In this document: piece by piece, positions 32,734 to 45,585 of the stretch | Layout: the number at the start of each line of letters is the position of its first letter | How positions within the stretch are numbered: the stretch's first letter is position 1 | Origin: Haemonchus contortus | Lineage: Eukaryota; Nematoda; Chromadorea; Rhabditida; Trichostrongylidae | Assembly: GCA_000469685.2 (NCBI GenBank) | Contig: LS997564.1 | Location: forward strand, 16,722,435 to 16,786,434 | Reading direction: 5' to 3' | DNA length: 64,000 nucleotides | Position numbers and translations under genes: made by a program | Notes under the pieces: model-generated | Database searches by the model: none | What the model was told of the DNA's origin: nothing | Seen by the model: the letters and a program-made list of their open reading frames with translations, nothing else

Positions 32734-35700
32734 CTGAAATGATGGATTGTTTGTTAGAATAATTCATTGCATATATTCGCTGCTACGATAGAACGTGGCT
32801 GTCCAGCGGTGAAAGGATTCGCAAAGGCGATATACCCTACGAACGGATTCTTGCATTTTCATGCTCGTCTCGAAACCACTACCGTAACGACTCGGCATTA
32901 GTTCTGCTTGATAAACTTTTAACTACGCTCTGAGGCTCGACCAGACTGGGACGACGTGAAATGATGTTCCAAACAGCGGCACTGGTGACAGAGGGCGCTA
33001 ATGGCACTAATGGAAGTCATACTGGTGAAGCGCAAATATGGCAGATGCGCTCGGGTTAACAGGTAGTGGCGGATGAGCGCCGCTGCATCCAACCACCTGG
33101 TACAAAGTGCTGAGACCTGCTCTTAACACATGTCTGATCGGCTTCCCTTATGTTCTGACCATTCGACTGACTGAATCAGGCAATTTCTCTTTCGAACGAA
33201 TTACTTTCGCCATGCTCTCGAGAACGGAAAATGAATTTTATTCGAGTTGTAATTAATTTTGTTTTCCCATCCCCATGCAATCGTTTTCCCCATGTATTCA
33301 GGGTTTTGATAAAATAAACAGTCAATGCATCGATGTAGAAAGAAATGAGAAAGCCTGACCATTTCTTGAGGAGGAGAGATCGTTCTGCGTTGATGCTGCT
33401 TCACCCGAGCCAGCTTCACCCAGTCCATTCATTTAATAACGAATCTAAAACTAAAATAGAAATGTTTATAAAAAAGATTGAAAGTGACTGAATGAAAGCC
33501 ATGGAGAGAGTAGGGCGAATCAATAAGGCTAAAGAGAAGTGAATAGAGCACGAGCACCCGTAGGAAGCCTTTGGTAACACCTCTACGTAGAGAAACCATA
33601 GTTCCAATACCAAAGGCTTCTTTTTGAAACAAACATCAACGGGAATAGATGAAAAATATCATAATAGGGGACTGGTACTGGTTGTATCTACAGAACAAGC
33701 GATCGTTTTGTCGACTTAAATCGGATCTTCTGGAAAACCTAAACAGTTCTCCCCCTCGCTCTCTTACCATACATGGATATCTGTCTGACAATCTCAATTC
33801 TCACCGTTTTGTACTATTGTTCCAAAATCTGTGATTAGAAATTAATTTTATAAATATGGGATTAAAATATAAGAATAGTCAAGGGTTGTTGGCTGTCACG
33901 AGCCACTGGCAATCAATGCCATTGGCGTCTGCGCCCGCCTCTCAGCCAATCACAGATGAACAACCCCGAGATGGCATTCTACTGCTCAAGATTACTGTAA
34001 CGTTGCAAACAATGAAGCGAAGAAATTCTTACAATTAGCCAAAACTTAAATAAAAAATCATATTATAATTCATATAGCCAGGGGACATTTCGACAGAGGA
34101 TCTTCAGGGCCCACAGTTTCGAATTTTCGCTTTCCTTTTCTTCATCGAATCGTTTGCTGCCTTTAATTTTTGAAATCTCTCAAATTTATCAATTCCAGGA
34201 AGCGAACTTTTGAAGAATGAAGAGAAATGACTTTTTATTCCCGGAAACTCGGTTCCAGTCTCTCATTCCTGAGACTTATATCGATCAAACTCTAAATTGT
34301 TGATTGGAATCGTCCGTTACTTCTTCATAATACCTCCAAGCCCATTTTTCGCCCATACAACTCTAGCGACCGTCAAGATTCATATTCTGGAAAGTGTAAA
34401 ATTTCAACTTGCATCACTTTAGTAAGGTGAACTCTTTTAAGCATCTGTATATTTTTTTTACATAATTTTAAATATTGGGGTATTTTTTCGGCCCATATTT
34501 TAAATGTAATTAGGTTTTGGAAATTGTTAGTGGAATCATTGTCATTGTTTCTACAACATTCCGATATTTTCATTAGCACGTTGTTCTTTCCTCTTTTGAG
34601 AACTGAGAGTGCTCAAATTTTTTGAGTATTCGCATTTATGGATAAAAAAAAATATAAAAAGCAAAACATAGAAAAATATAAAATTGTACGCAATTATGTG
34701 CGAGTATTAAAGATGATTCGTTCAGTCGAATCTCTGAGCAGAACATGATAATTTCGAATTGTTTAGATGTTCAAATTGTAACCGTCACGGTCCGTGATGC
34801 CGTCCCAGGAGTTATCCTCCGTAAATGAGCTTTTCCACTCAAAGTAATTACGTAATGACATCGATGGACGACGACGAGACCCCATTCCCGCAATATGGTG
34901 TGCTGTCACAAAAATTATGGCACATTAAGAAAAGCACCAGCCAGCGGTTAACCCAGTCATTGGCACCACCTGTCAGCTGACACCACCAGAATATCCCATC
35001 AATTGCATGCCCGGGTTTTAAGTTCGCCATAAAAGCCTATCACTTGGGCTGCCACATTTTGTCACATGATCGCTGCGATAAGCTCATGAGACGAGGTTTC
35101 GGAGTAGACCTGGAATGAGTAGTTATAGATGGTCTCAGTACTGATAGGACTATGGTCAGGAATTGGAATTTCTCTTCACACCTCCACTCATTCCCATGTG
35201 GGGTGACCTCTAATGAATTGTTGGTTGCTGTAAACGTGAACGTAAACTTTATTACTGTTATTATTACAACTGTACATTTGCAAAAAAAAAAGAAAGAAAT
35301 GAAAAAACAAAATCATTTTATCGTAATTTCATTTTATCAAAACTATACATCCTCCTCAGTGATTGCAACATTTTGAAAAAGTCGAAATGCTCGACCTCTT
35401 CCAACAGGTTTGCCTGCAGGAGAGTTAGATGAGGGATTCCTACAGCGCAAATGAAATCTAATCTCTATCCATAATTGTTTTTACTTCCTAAGCCTTCAGC
35501 GTTGCATATTTTATGTTCATATAATGTTTTTTGTTTTAGTTAATTTTATTTGGTACATCTTTGAAATTCTGAGAGTTTTCCCATTTCTTGCGTTCCGTAT
35601 TGGTTCAGCTGAATCTAGTCTGGTAGAGAGGTCAGCAGTCAACCAATCAAGCGAGGTCATCCCAAAAGCGAGGGAGTGGAGGTGCGACGTTAACTGTCTT

Positions 35701-37874
35701 GAGACTATATCAGCATACCCGAACATTTCATTGCCAACGGTCAATGGGCCTAGTGGCGGAATTTTGATGAAGTGAAACGAATAAATCCAAAAAAGGAAAA
35801 ATCAGGAAGAAAAATTACAGAAGTTCCTACAGAGCCCACCCTTCTCAAAAATGGAGAAATGAAGTAAAGAAGTCGACTATTCGTTACCTAATCCCCAATA
35901 AAATTTTGAAACCGCATTTATTTAACAGTTGACGAGAACGTCGAGCAAAAACCATCGCATCAAGGTCGAAACCACTTCAGAATAATCGCCATGAAGTTAT
36001 GGATTGACATGAACTGATCACAAAGGCCACTACCGTTATGAAGCTTCGCTGCCAAATGTGCAGCATGAAGTTCCCTAGGCTCAGGGAGTGGGCGATTTTC
36101 ATACCTTTTGGGGGCATTCCTTTGTTTCTTTACTTTTTCTTCCCTCATCTAGTTTTCAATGGGCTCTAAATGAGAAAAATGCAAGTTCAGGCTTTGTATC
36201 GATTTCATCGAAATTTCGAGAAGCTCTGCATGAAATCCCTAAGTAGAGATTATGGGCTAAGGATTATACCGACCACAAGCCGTATACGACTATCAGTGCA
36301 TGTTTTGCAGCTGTCAGTCACATTTGCCTTTAATATTTCAAATATTTCGGACCAATGACTAATTCTAGCATAATTTTAGGCTATGGCATTACGATAGTTA
36401 AAGTATCTACCCTTTTTACCACCATTTCGATACCCATGATTCTATGGCCCATTGAAAATGGTCATTAGGACTGTGATAGTACATGTAAGCGTAGTAGCAA
36501 CGGTTGTAGGCAGTTCCTGAGCGTAGTTGCCACTGGGTATTCGAACAAATCGAGTAAATATGAGTCAGTCTTTGAGAATAAGGATTTCAGATAATCGCCA
36601 GTGTCGAAGAAAGTTTTCATCATTCATGAATCAGCCCTTTACCGGGACCTTATGTATGCTTCAATTACCATGTTCCCGTCTGTGAAGCCAGCTGGCGTGT
36701 GGTTGTTAACGCGATCAGCCACCATGCTTTATGACAGCTATACGTTACTCGTAAAGTTGTCAGATATTGATTCGGATTTTATGGTAAGAATCCCGACTAA
36801 GATACTTTATGGTATACATTAAAATGCGACGTATCTAATTACGGTATTTTATTTATGACGCTGTATAACAAGCGAATTGCTGAGCGCTCGAAAAGGTAAT
36901 AGCCCGAGAAAGTCTTTAGAACTTGAAAAGCACTGGGACTCGGCTAAGGAGACAAAAATACCCTCCTTACGGGAACGTACGGTTAGATGAGTACCGGCAC
37001 ATGACAAGAACCAAGCCACCACTATACTCATCCATTGGCAGTCTGCGGTCGTAACATGACACAATCGATGTCGCGAATGTTCTGGCCTCCCTTCCCACAA
37101 CTGAAGTCTTCAAGGGTCCATGAGAAGAAACCCGACTTCTCCTACTCCTACTTTTGAGTTCTTTTAATTCCTCTCGTTGACGGTCACCGTTCAGAACGGG
37201 ATTCTTTACTGAGCGCTAGAAGGTTCTCTTTCTCGGATAACTCCTCCAGTGGATGTGAATCCAATGCAAAACCCCTTCCTCGCCCTTATGGGAGCAAATC
37301 AATAACCTTATCCTCTCTGCACTGTAGATGCGAGCATGCTGTGAAATGGGAAAGCAGTCAATAACTTCTCCATTATCTCCAAAAATAGTTGAAGCTGGAG
37401 AGCGTGAACTTCCATGACACTTTTCGAACGTTCCAGAGGCAGCGAACCGCTCCATTCACAATTTGTCATGGGCATGCTAAAAATTGGTGATTGATGATGT
37501 CCGTTTGACAATGAGGGACGAAAAGGGAATATGTTTTCAAAACTGGGTAATACGCCGAAGCTGATCAAACGTACCTCCTCACTAGAGAAGCTGCTACTCG
37601 ATGGTTTTGCAACTGCTCTTAAGTCAATCTTCTTGTCTACGTGTACGGATGAAATTCAAAAGGAATAGATGACGTCGAAGAATATAGCAGATGGCTGCGA
37701 TTCGTGGAAAAGTAAAACCGAGTTGATCTGTAGATAGAATTATAAATCTGGTATTCATGATCAGCGAATTCCCTTTGCTCTATTCTGGATACCTAGGGGC
37801 TGGTAATGAATTTACACTATTCGTATCCCTCCTCGTATGCCTCAAAATTGTGTCTTTTATCCCATCCATGGCAT
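32734..37874. other. Gene-poor stretch upstream of ceh-14
   Basis: This should contain the missing 5' exon or exons and promoter of ceh-14, but I could not identify them; candidate short minus-strand frames at 33201-33428 and 33416-33632 are not convincing. A weak foldback is visible: near 35185-35240 the sequence (CACCTCCACTC...GGTGACCTC...GTTGGTTGCTG) recurs in inverse with about 70 percent identity near 35630-35685. Otherwise it is AT-rich unique sequence. Confidence 0.45.
33564..33620. repeat. Short stem-loop
   Basis: GAAGCCTTTGGTA at 33564-33576 is the exact reverse complement of 33608-33620, with a 31-nt loop. Function unknown; it may be chance. Confidence 0.5.
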
Positions 37875-37878
37875 TTAA

Positions 37879-38376
37879 AGGCACAGTTCACGATAATTTT
37901 GAAGAACCCTTTTTGAGGGTAAAAAGCGGAGATGTTGACGTAGAGGAGTACATCGGTGGCGAAGAAAGCGAGAAAGTCCGCTTACTTCAACTTTCAAAAG
38001 TGGCGGAAGTGGAGGTTGGACGAGATCACCGCGACGGGAATGGCATGTGAGGGGCTTTTAGACGAGATTTAACTTGCTCCCATCGTGCAAAGAGCTGACT
38101 ACAACGTACCATAACTGTCCAGAATTGCCTTTCACTGTCGCTTGAATCATGACAATTTTTTTCACTTCCAACATTGGTTCCCTTATGAATGGTACAGTCT
38201 CTACAAAGCCGTTGAAACTCGTTCACCAGGTGTGTGGCATTCACACTATACAATCTATGGTTCCTTATTCTGCATCATCCAGGACGTTTTTTGCCCTTAT
38301 ACTGACAGGTACAAAGGGGTGCCTCGAATTCATACTATAGGAAAATCTCAGAAACCATTTAATCGTAAACTTTACC
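37879..38376. mobile_element. TTAA-flanked MITE (family T), copy 1
   Basis: The left end is AGGCACAGTTCACGATAA and the right end is a diverged inverse (ATCGTAAACTTTACC). Exact TTAA tetranucleotides flank it at 37875-37878 and 38377-38380. The internal sequence aligns with 40493-41010 over most of its length. TTAA duplication is typical of piggyBac-like elements, but the transposase source is not known. No coding capacity is evident. Confidence 0.8.
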
Positions 38377-38380
38377 TTAA

Positions 38381-40488
38381 ACTGTAGAGCGTTTCCATGT
38401 ACATATCTTCAAAACTAAAGAATCATCACCACCAAAATGATTTACTGCCATCAATCACTAACTAACAAAGTGGCTCTTCTTTAGACCTCAATCGTTCTGA
38501 TGGGACGATGATGGGACGTTCGAGGGTGAAAATCGAGAGGTTCCGGCTCCACAAGCTTAGTTTGGGAAACTGAAACTATGTTCTGATTGCTTGGAAAAGG
38601 TGACCTATCGACCTATCAATCAATCGATCTGGTTTTTTCGAAGGCGGCATGGATTAATTCATTATTGAGTGTATGCTTTATGTTATATTTCAATTCTAAT
38701 GTTTGATTGGGGCTAAATGGGCAACAGTGGATGTTCTTGGAAGTCATCAGGATTCATGCACCTCTTAGTGGATATCCAGACTTCTTGTTGGTGCTTGTAG
38801 TATGCGCTTGTATATGTTGGGCTCGCTGTCCTTCCTCGACATTCCATTCCTCTTCTACTGTTCAAATTACTCTCTTCTCGTTCTCCTTTTCTCTAACATC
38901 ATTTCCTTTCAGTGTAGAGTGAATCGAGTGCTCAGCTACTTCGTGTGTTAATTTTTATATCTGTCTAATGCTGTATAAGGCTTGCTTAATAAATAGGTAT
39001 GGGTAGCTATAGTAAGATTAATCCATCTCGAGGCCTCCCCTGTAGTGAACTCCTCTTACGGGACTCCATTGTTGATCACTGTCCATATACGATCTTTGTT
39101 TGTGAGTTTTCGCTGACTGTAACTGCTCATTCAGAACTGTAATATAGAAAAAACAGTTACACTTGATACAATTGTCCTTAATACAAACCCGAACAGTGGT
39201 GAACTAGACATTCTTTCTGCAGTATAAACTGTTGGGAAGCAAGGAAGTGTTGGCTTACAAGGAAGTGTGGGCTATACTTAATGCCAGCTATGGCCCCGGT
39301 ACGATCTGAGTCACAATGGTACAACACTAGCGAAGTCATATTTATTGTCTTCCAGACAGGTGCATGGCGACCGAATACTGTTTAGAAAGGCTATCATGAG
39401 GAATATAAACGACGATTAGAATAGGGCGTGGACGCTGCGCCCGAGGTCGGCTGGACGGGGTCGAGTCCATTGTTCGAATAATCGCTATTGCTCCTCCTTC
39501 TTCCATTCGAACCTTATTTCCGCGACCTGAAAGTTGCAACATTAGCTTAATACTGTAGCATGAATCATCCCTCTCCATCTCTGACCTCTACAAACTGTGC
39601 TTAAGCCTTACACTTGAAAAACCGTCTAAACACTGCACAACTCGTTTTAGGAAACGGAATTCATCAAATTAACGGCACAACATATGACATAGAATGCGCT
39701 AATTAGTCTCGCTAAGACATCAGTATCAATGCCCCCATCGAATCTCCTTTGTTGTTTTTATCAAAAAACAATCGTTTGGTTCTATCGGATTCCTATAATA
39801 CATCACAAAGATGTGCCCGTATAAAAATACAGTTGAAGAACTAAATCAGAATAGAACGTTTAAGCACACTATAATGAAATAAACAGTGGTAGCTACGATG
39901 TCAGAAACAATGTCGTTGTAGCTGCGTCATCCAGAGTGAACTAAAATGTAGCCCTTAAACGATCACTCGCACCTCTGACAGTCCGTGGGAGGGAAGTAAT
40001 CTCAACGAATGATCGAGTAGTGGGACCGCCTTCTAGCTGGGGCGTCCATCAAAAAAGTTTCCCAGCCACATGAAACATGCATCTCAAATTCTGAACCATA
40101 AAGTATACTGAATTAGAGGCACAGCTCACGATAAAAATGGTTTCTTTGATTCCCCTCTTAGGATTACCCTGTGGCCCCCAAGGGTAACAAAAAGGACGCT
40201 GTCGGGCACAAAAACTCAACAGCCTGGGCTAAAAGGAGTCCCGATTCCGGATAGGCTGGATGCCATGTCCATTGGCCAATGATGTGTCAGGCGAGTGTCG
40301 AGGCGATACAGATTGCAGAATTCGCTCCATGACCTACGAAAAATCAGCTGATCGCCGTATAAGGAGACATATTTCACTTTTATTCTTTTATTCTCCCTTA
40401 TTCTTTTTGCTGCTGCAATTCTTTACTCATTTTTTCACGTAGAGTGGATGAAAAAGTTGGGCTGTTTTTGGTGTTAATAGCATTTTTG
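38381..40488. other. Gene-poor stretch
   Basis: No gene was recognised. Near 40117 a TTAG followed by AGGCACAGCTCACGATAA is an isolated left end of MITE family T with no matching right end before the next copy. Confidence 0.5.
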
Positions 40489-40492
40489 TTAA

Positions 40493-41010
40493 AGGCACAG
40501 TTCACGATATCTTTGAGATACGCTTTTCAAGATGAAAGGTGGAGGCGTTGATGTCGAGCAGTACAGCGAAGACGAACAAATCGAGGAAATCTACCTATGT
40601 CGCGGAAAATTAGACTTTCTCAAAGCGGTGGAAATAGAGGATGTACGGGATCACCATGACGAGAGTGTCCTGTAAAGGGTATTTGGACGAGAATTCACAT
40701 GCTCCAACTGCGCCAAGAGCTAACTACATCGAGACGAAACTGCCCGAGAATTCCTTCCACTGTCGAAAGGGTCATGACAAGTTGTTTGAACTTATTACGT
40801 AAGACCTTCCTGACATAGTGCAGGCCTCTACAATACCGTTGAAACTCCTCCACCACGCGTCTGGCATTAACACGACATAATCTCTGGCCCTTTATTGTGC
40901 CCTATACAGTACGTTTTTCGACTTTATAACGGCAGGTATGATATAAGGCGAGGCCTCGATTTCATACTATAGGAAATGCCAAAAAACCATTCTTATCGTG
41001 AACTGTGCCT
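40493..41010. mobile_element. TTAA-flanked MITE (family T), copy 2
   Basis: This 518-bp element starts AGGCACAGTTCACGATAT and ends ATCGTGAACTGTGCCT, its near-exact inverse. The left flank is TTAA (40489-40492); the right flank is TCAA. It aligns internally with copy 1, including the gagatgttgacgt/gaggcgttgatgt region. Confidence 0.85.
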
Positions 41011-41257
41011 TCAACTTACGCTTATGAGTGAACGAATTTTAAGGGCATTTTTGCTTACTGCATTCCGCTATTCGCTCCAGGACCCCACGTTTGCAATGAC
41101 ATATGTTATGTGTACTCCGCGCTAACCGACTGTGCCGATGAAGCACATGCGTCCTCTTTCTCAGCAGAGTGAGTTTTTTGGAAATTTTCATATTCTGGGG
41201 AAAAGTTCTAATTTTTCGGGAAATTTTGAAATTCTGATTACTCTTCAATGACATCAG

Positions 41258-41330
41258 CCCTTCTGTGGCGCAATAGGCAGCGCGTCCGGCTGTTAACCGA
41301 AAGGTTGGTGGTTCGAGCTCACCCGAGAGC
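41258..41330 (+). tRNA. tRNA-Asn(GTT)-like sequence, probably a relic
   Basis: The anticodon loop CTGTTAA (anticodon GTT at 41292-41294), a D-arm GCGC...GCGC and a T-arm GGTGGTTCGAGCTCACC are present in the right spacing. The acceptor stem (CCTTCTG against CGAGAGC) pairs poorly and the anticodon stem has one mismatch. It could be a pseudogene or a tRNA-derived repeat head. Confidence 0.5.
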
Positions 41331-42782
41331 TGAACGTTTGCATGCACACATCTGCCCGGTCGGAACTCCTAGTCAGTCTTATTTTTGAATTCTGGAACCT
41401 AATCCTAAATTGCAAAAATCTGCTCCCTCGGCATTTCTCGATCTTGCAAGTATGTACAGCTCGTTCAAGCACCCCTTTTACCGAGGAAATGTGTTGGATG
41501 AACAATCTTATGTTTGTTAATTTTTAACTGATTGGAGACAATAGAAATTTGTTCTTTAGAAGCCTCATCGATTCAAATCAGAATGATTGATAATGATTGC
41601 CTCGAGGATCCTCCTTCCAAAGAAGCTTCTTTGTTGTGGTAGAGCACGCAGGCCTTCCCTGAAAAAGCATCTTCTGCTTATAAGTATGGACGATGTTATG
41701 GAAATCATTTCTATGATAAGAAGGAATCTTCTTGAGTAAACTGGCTCGAGCTTTTCTGAGATTTTACAACTTTACTAGGCTTACGTTTCGGCCTCTTCGG
41801 CTTGTTCAGAGTCCGAAAAATCGAAAATTAGTGACACCCATTCTCACAATCCTCATAATTGTCCTCTAGATTAGCAGACTCTTTTTAAGAAAGACGTTGC
41901 CGCAATTGTTCATGCTTGTCTTTTCAGTCATCAAGAGGCTGTCTGGTTTCGGCAATTTTTTTATTGCATGTTTGTCAGCGTACATATCTTTAGATATCTT
42001 TGCGTGCACACTTCACATGGGACTAAACGAAATGAACCACTCATATTTACATCTTTGGCATCTTTCAGAGTTAAGCGTTGAGCGTTGCTGGCGCTATGTT
42101 GATAGAACCGGTCCTCGATCAATACCGCACGGATTGACAGTGAATAATTTTTTGGCTTAGTTTTTGTTGGTTGTCTTAATCAATTATTTAATTTTTTTGC
42201 ATATCGATTTAAGATTTTTCTCCTTTGATCACAATAGTGTAATGTGTTGTAGGTACATTATTAGGAAGATCTCTACGCAGCCCTGTTCGGAAAAGAATAT
42301 GCTTCAAACACATCAGCCGCGGTGTCGATACTACAGCGGCTTTAAAGTCCCGCTCTCCACTCTCAACGCAAAGCGCTCATTTTTGTACTCTGAGAGCAGC
42401 CAATGACGATAGCACCGTTCCACTACTCGATCACCATCTGCGGTTGCCTTCTTCTGATTGGCTGAAGGGGATCGAGTTACGAGTAGTCGTCTAAGTGTTG
42501 CATTCTGGCTCACCCAAGATGTAAGCCACCAATCATCTTCTATATAGCTTTCACGTTTAAATCATTCTAATGGGTTCAGAAATTAGATCTAATTAGATGG
42601 GATTGGATTTAATTAGATCGGAATTAGTGTTAGATTTCTTGTGAATTCAACGAATATACCTTCATAGGGACACCGTCTTTATGAGGTACTACATAGTAGG
42701 ATTGAGTAGAATTAACCCATCGTCTTTAGGAGGAATTAGCAAAGAACAAAACATGGATGCATTGCGACTGATGCTGGACACG
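41331..42782. other. Intergenic, nothing recognised
   Basis: The region has AT-rich and low-complexity stretches (for example the AATTAGAT repeats near 42590-42620) with only short frames. Confidence 0.5.
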
Positions 42783-42784
42783 TA

Positions 42785-43298
42785 CTAGCGCTCAAATCTT
42801 CGGCCAAATGACCCAACGCTTTCTCGGCCGTAACTTTGTTTAGGGGAACGAATCGCGCGAAATTTTGATATGTTCAACTGAAGCATACTTCCCTCTATCC
42901 AACACTATTTGACTGCAAACAGCAATGTCCACTCAACTAAGAGGAAGATGTTTGTTGTGGTAGTAGACTTCGTTGAACGCAAAGTTATTGACGTCTGCAG
43001 TTATTCGCATCTTATGTGCATTTTTCTTCGCTTCTGTGTTCGGCGTTAGCGCTCGTACACTTTGGACGTGGCAAAAAGGAAAGAAGTCCGAGAAAGACCA
43101 ATGTCTGTATTTCCAGTTGATTTAAGTTCAAGCTCTTTGGGATATTTGGAACATGATGAGGTTAATAGTGGTAAATATTCACAATACACCCATGCTACAC
43201 ATGCTGAAATTTCGCATGATTAGATTCAGTAGGAAAGAAGTCACGACTGGAAAGTACAACTGAAGAAGAATTTGGCCGAAGAATCCTGAGCGCTACTG
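42785..43298. mobile_element. Tc1/mariner-type MITE family A, third copy
   Basis: The element aligns end to end with 29588-30113. Its right end is GAGCGCTACTG, followed by TA (43299-43300), and the left end is preceded by TA (42783-42784), fitting a TA target duplication. It is less well preserved at the left TIR than the ceh-14 intron copy. Confidence 0.85.
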
Positions 43299-43302
43299 TA
43301 TT

Positions 43303-43569
43303 GGCTGTTTTCATAGTCCGCCGGCCGACCGGCGTGCCACGAGGCAATGCTAGGGGAAGGAGGGCGGCAGACGGTCGGTCGAAGGGATGAAAACAAAGAA
43401 GAACAAGATCAAAAATCAAACAACCAGGGGCTGGTACAAATGGTTTTTGTTCTTGTATTCCCTTGTTTACAGCCCTTCGAGGGGCTGATCGACCGTCTGC
43501 CGCCCTCCTCCCCCCTAGCGCTGCCTCGTGGCACGCCGGCCGGACGGCCGGCGGACTATGAAAGCAGCC
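43303..43569. mobile_element. GC-rich foldback MITE (family G), copy 1
   Basis: The element runs from GGCTGTTTTCATAGTCCGCC to its inverse GGCGGACTATGAAAGCAGCC. The inverted repeats are about 80 bp, including the GGGCGGCAGACGGTCGGTCG block. It begins 4 bp after the end of the family A MITE. A second copy is at 57793-58009. It has no coding capacity. Confidence 0.88.
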
Positions 43570-45585
43570 ATTGGAGCATTACATGCCATGGCGTGCTATT
43601 CAGTTTCAATGATCTTTATGTCTAGGGGCGAATGTATGATGATGAGGTTCGTGTGTTTGTGTTTATGTTGTCGCATGCCACAACGTTCATGCATACCAAT
43701 ACTTTATGCCCCTCAGTGAAGGCTGTGCCGATAGGGTCAAAGTGGTTGGTCTTCGACTGTTCAGATTTTACGTATATCAAGAAAACTGTATCTGGTGTAC
43801 TTGTCATACTGTACCATAGGTCTGAAAATGCTGTTGTAATAACGAAAGCTTACCAACAACTGGATCATAGCGGTGTCCAAGAGTAGAGTCTGTAAAGAGG
43901 TAAACCAATTACTATTGTGACTGTGTTTGGCAGAGATTGTACAATCCAGAAACTTTGAACGAGCATCAAGAGACAGAGGATCGAAAATACAAATTGGATG
44001 TAAGAAATGTTAACGATTGTGTCTTAGATGAGCCCCTGCCGCCGCTGTTCTCTACAGTCTCGCCCAGTGCATGAAGTTGCGATGGAATAAAAAGATAGAA
44101 ATCGAGTTAGAGAGCTAAAATGACTGAATCAAATGATTTGCTAAAGACTACAAGTGAGCGCCTATTACTTTACGAAACGCAATTCTTTTCAGCATCTTCT
44201 GCTGTCAGGCTCGAACCAACTGTGTTCGTTTCGATCATGAATCCTGAAGAGACCCTTCTGAGGAGCTTAAACCTACCTTTGAGATGAACATTGACAAGAA
44301 TTCTTAATATTAAGCATAGTGGTAGGTTTTATAGCAGAACAAATATCATTATACTTCCTCAGCGCTTGTCCCATCTATGTTGCCCCACAGCTCGCCTTTC
44401 TGATGTTTCCCGATATTCCCCATTGAATGCTTCATTGGGAAAAGACCAACTAATTTCACATCTCCATGCAAAACGCGATGGTAACACTGATTTGGACCTC
44501 CCTTAGTCCGTGTCTCAGGATCTTCAAGCAGGCACTGGTTTTATCCGCACCTGGGACATGACCGCACCCTCGGAGGTTATCAGCAACTGGGGTTAGTTCA
44601 AGACTCCCCTATTACATCGTTGCGGATCTTGTATATCTTTTATTTTAGGGCGCTCAGTGATTTCTTTCCTATAGCGGAGAATGCCAGTCATCGAACGCTA
44701 TTCAGACCAAGCCCGGTTTCACTCGCAAATTAGGTTCAAAGGGTGAACTGTGGTCCAACGCCCAAGGTGCTTGAAAATAGAGGCCAGCGGAAGCTCAATG
44801 TCGCCACTCCCAATTCTGCATTGCTCTTTTGACTGCATGAACATGTACTCGGCATTTCTAACACTAAACAGGCGTCCGAGCATTGCCGGACATCAGGCCG
44901 AGCTCGCACCTTTTGCTCAAGTACCTTGTTTTCTTCGTAAGCTAGCATTACTTCGTTGGCAGAAAGAAACGTCTCCGGCGCTGAGCTCTGATCACTTCGT
45001 GTGAAGGCATGCATGACGACAACGAATAGTAGTGGGAGTAAAATAGTAGACAAATATTTTCGGCTAGTCACATGACAGTCAACCTGTGGAGGGTGAAAGG
45101 GATGGTGAGGATGAATCACATTGAAAACAGAGCAAAAAGTTGGAATTCAATGATTAAACTGTTAGAATGGCGCGATTCAAAGGGTAGTGAACGCATGTGA
45201 GAGGCCCCATTTCGACCACTGCGGAATCGGACCCTATGCTACAGAACTAGTCCGCTGTCCCGGCCCAGACTTTACCGCGGTGAAGTATCTAACTGACCTG
45301 GTTGACCTTTTAAGAGTGTTGAACTCGATTGTGACCCCTAATCGAAGTAATTGAGCTGATGTGGCTTTTCTGGGAACCCAATCAACTTCCATTTACCATA
45401 AAGTGTACCGAAGTTACACCTCTGGTGACACTATTGTTTCTCCCAGAGCAGTGAGCTGCGTGATATTTGCTGCACTGTTTTTGTTTCGAATGCAAACGTC
45501 AAGTTTGCTCGTGGATTTCCCGTCTGGGCAGCTGAATCAACACGCGGATGCCCTCACCCATAAAACGCTTTTTTGAGCAAATTCA
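43570..45585. other. Intergenic upstream of the EB-module gene
   Basis: This is mostly unrecognised. It probably includes the promoter of the gene starting at 45586; I could not pick out a TATA box or trans-splice acceptor with confidence. Confidence 0.45.
44736..45084 (-). CDS. Possible exon with a transmembrane segment, unidentified
   Basis: An open minus-strand frame follows an acceptor-like CCTCCACAG near 45085-45093. It encodes YLSTILLPLLFVVVMHAF, a plausible membrane anchor or signal sequence, then a hydrophilic segment with LSANEVMLAYEENKVLEQKV. A donor-like GTACATG near 44842 could end the exon. I recognise no family, and no neighbouring exon was found. It may equally be a chance frame. 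Confidence 0.2.

Noticed and set aside
35150..35730. Foldback element upstream of ceh-14
   Set aside because: Only about 50 bp pair at roughly 70 percent identity and no ends or target duplication could be defined, so it is mentioned only in the region note.
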